64,000 nucleotides of DNA from Mactromeris polynyma (taxonomy: Eukaryota; Mollusca; Bivalvia; Venerida; Mactridae). Both the position numbers and the translations under genes were made by a program. The stretch is taken from the NCBI GenBank assembly GCA_032209605.1, contig JASFXZ010000016.1, forward strand, positions 17,484,001 to 17,548,000. The letters run 5' to 3'. Below are positions 63,968 through 64,000 of this stretch, in pieces; positions within the stretch are counted from its first letter, which is position 1, and each line of letters opens with the position of its first letter. The notes beneath the pieces are model-generated. The model was not told the origin of the DNA. It ran no database searches and worked only from the letters and a program-made list of their open reading frames with translations.

Positions 63968-64000
63968 GTAAGAATCACTTTTAAAGTCGGTTGCAGAAAT

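Noticed and set aside
1..63967. LRP2 (megalin) as the identity
   Set aside because: Cluster sizes of 10 and 11 also occur in LRP2, but the single propeller between them, four propellers before them and the long EGF run after propeller 8 fit LRP1.

Overview
The window is a stretch of animal nuclear DNA, AT-rich and dominated by introns. It holds the interior of one very large plus-strand gene and nothing else that can be recognised as a gene. I trace 53 exons, the first and last cut by or lying next to the window edges. Every junction is GT-AG, and all 53 join in one open frame of about 9,115 nt (about 3,038 codons). The protein is a giant LDL-receptor-related protein of the LRP1 type.

Region by region: 1-13,295 encodes the end of one YWTD beta-propeller and then three more, each followed by an EGF module (LRP1 propellers 3 to 6 by position). 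13,296-32,186 is an 18.9 kb intron. 32,187-38,801 encodes ten LDL-receptor class A (LDLa) modules, equivalent to cluster III. 40,204-42,686 encodes two EGF modules with the calcium-binding signature. 43,140-44,391 is propeller 7 and 45,116-45,278 an EGF. 45,269-52,910 encodes eleven LDLa modules, equivalent to cluster IV. 54,110-54,838 encodes two EGFs, 55,301-58,363 propeller 8, and 59,163-63,967 a run of at least nine EGF modules. The counts (4 propellers, 10 LDLa, 2 EGF, 1 propeller, 1 EGF, 11 LDLa, 2 EGF, 1 propeller, EGF run) match LRP1/LRP1B and not LRP2. The N-terminal part, the transmembrane segment and the cytoplasmic NPxY tail lie outside the window. In the family, the LDLa clusters bind ligands, propellers release them at endosomal pH, and EGFs act as spacers.

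The host looks like a mollusc, probably a bivalve. This rests on metazoan LRP1 structure, medium-sized introns crowded with minisatellites, and dispersed repeats I associate with bivalve genomes (an AGTTACCTCCCTT core, a GACAGAGTTATGGCCC-type element, tRNA-derived SINEs). It is a recollection, not a database result.

The most striking feature is about 36 mostly unrelated minisatellite arrays (units 14-62 bp) that fill about 14 kb, more than the coding exons. Several sit on splice sites. One array triplicates a 3' splice site plus the first codons of an exon, in frame. Two arrays start exactly at the GT of a 5' splice site. One array ends inside the polypyrimidine tract of a 3' splice site. Two arrays seem to have grown out of pieces of dispersed elements. 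DNA transposon-like elements (a TA-flanked pogo-like MITE, a hAT-like element, a foldback), SINE pieces and a LINE tail are also present. No promoter, polyadenylation site, RNA gene or CRISPR array is supported.
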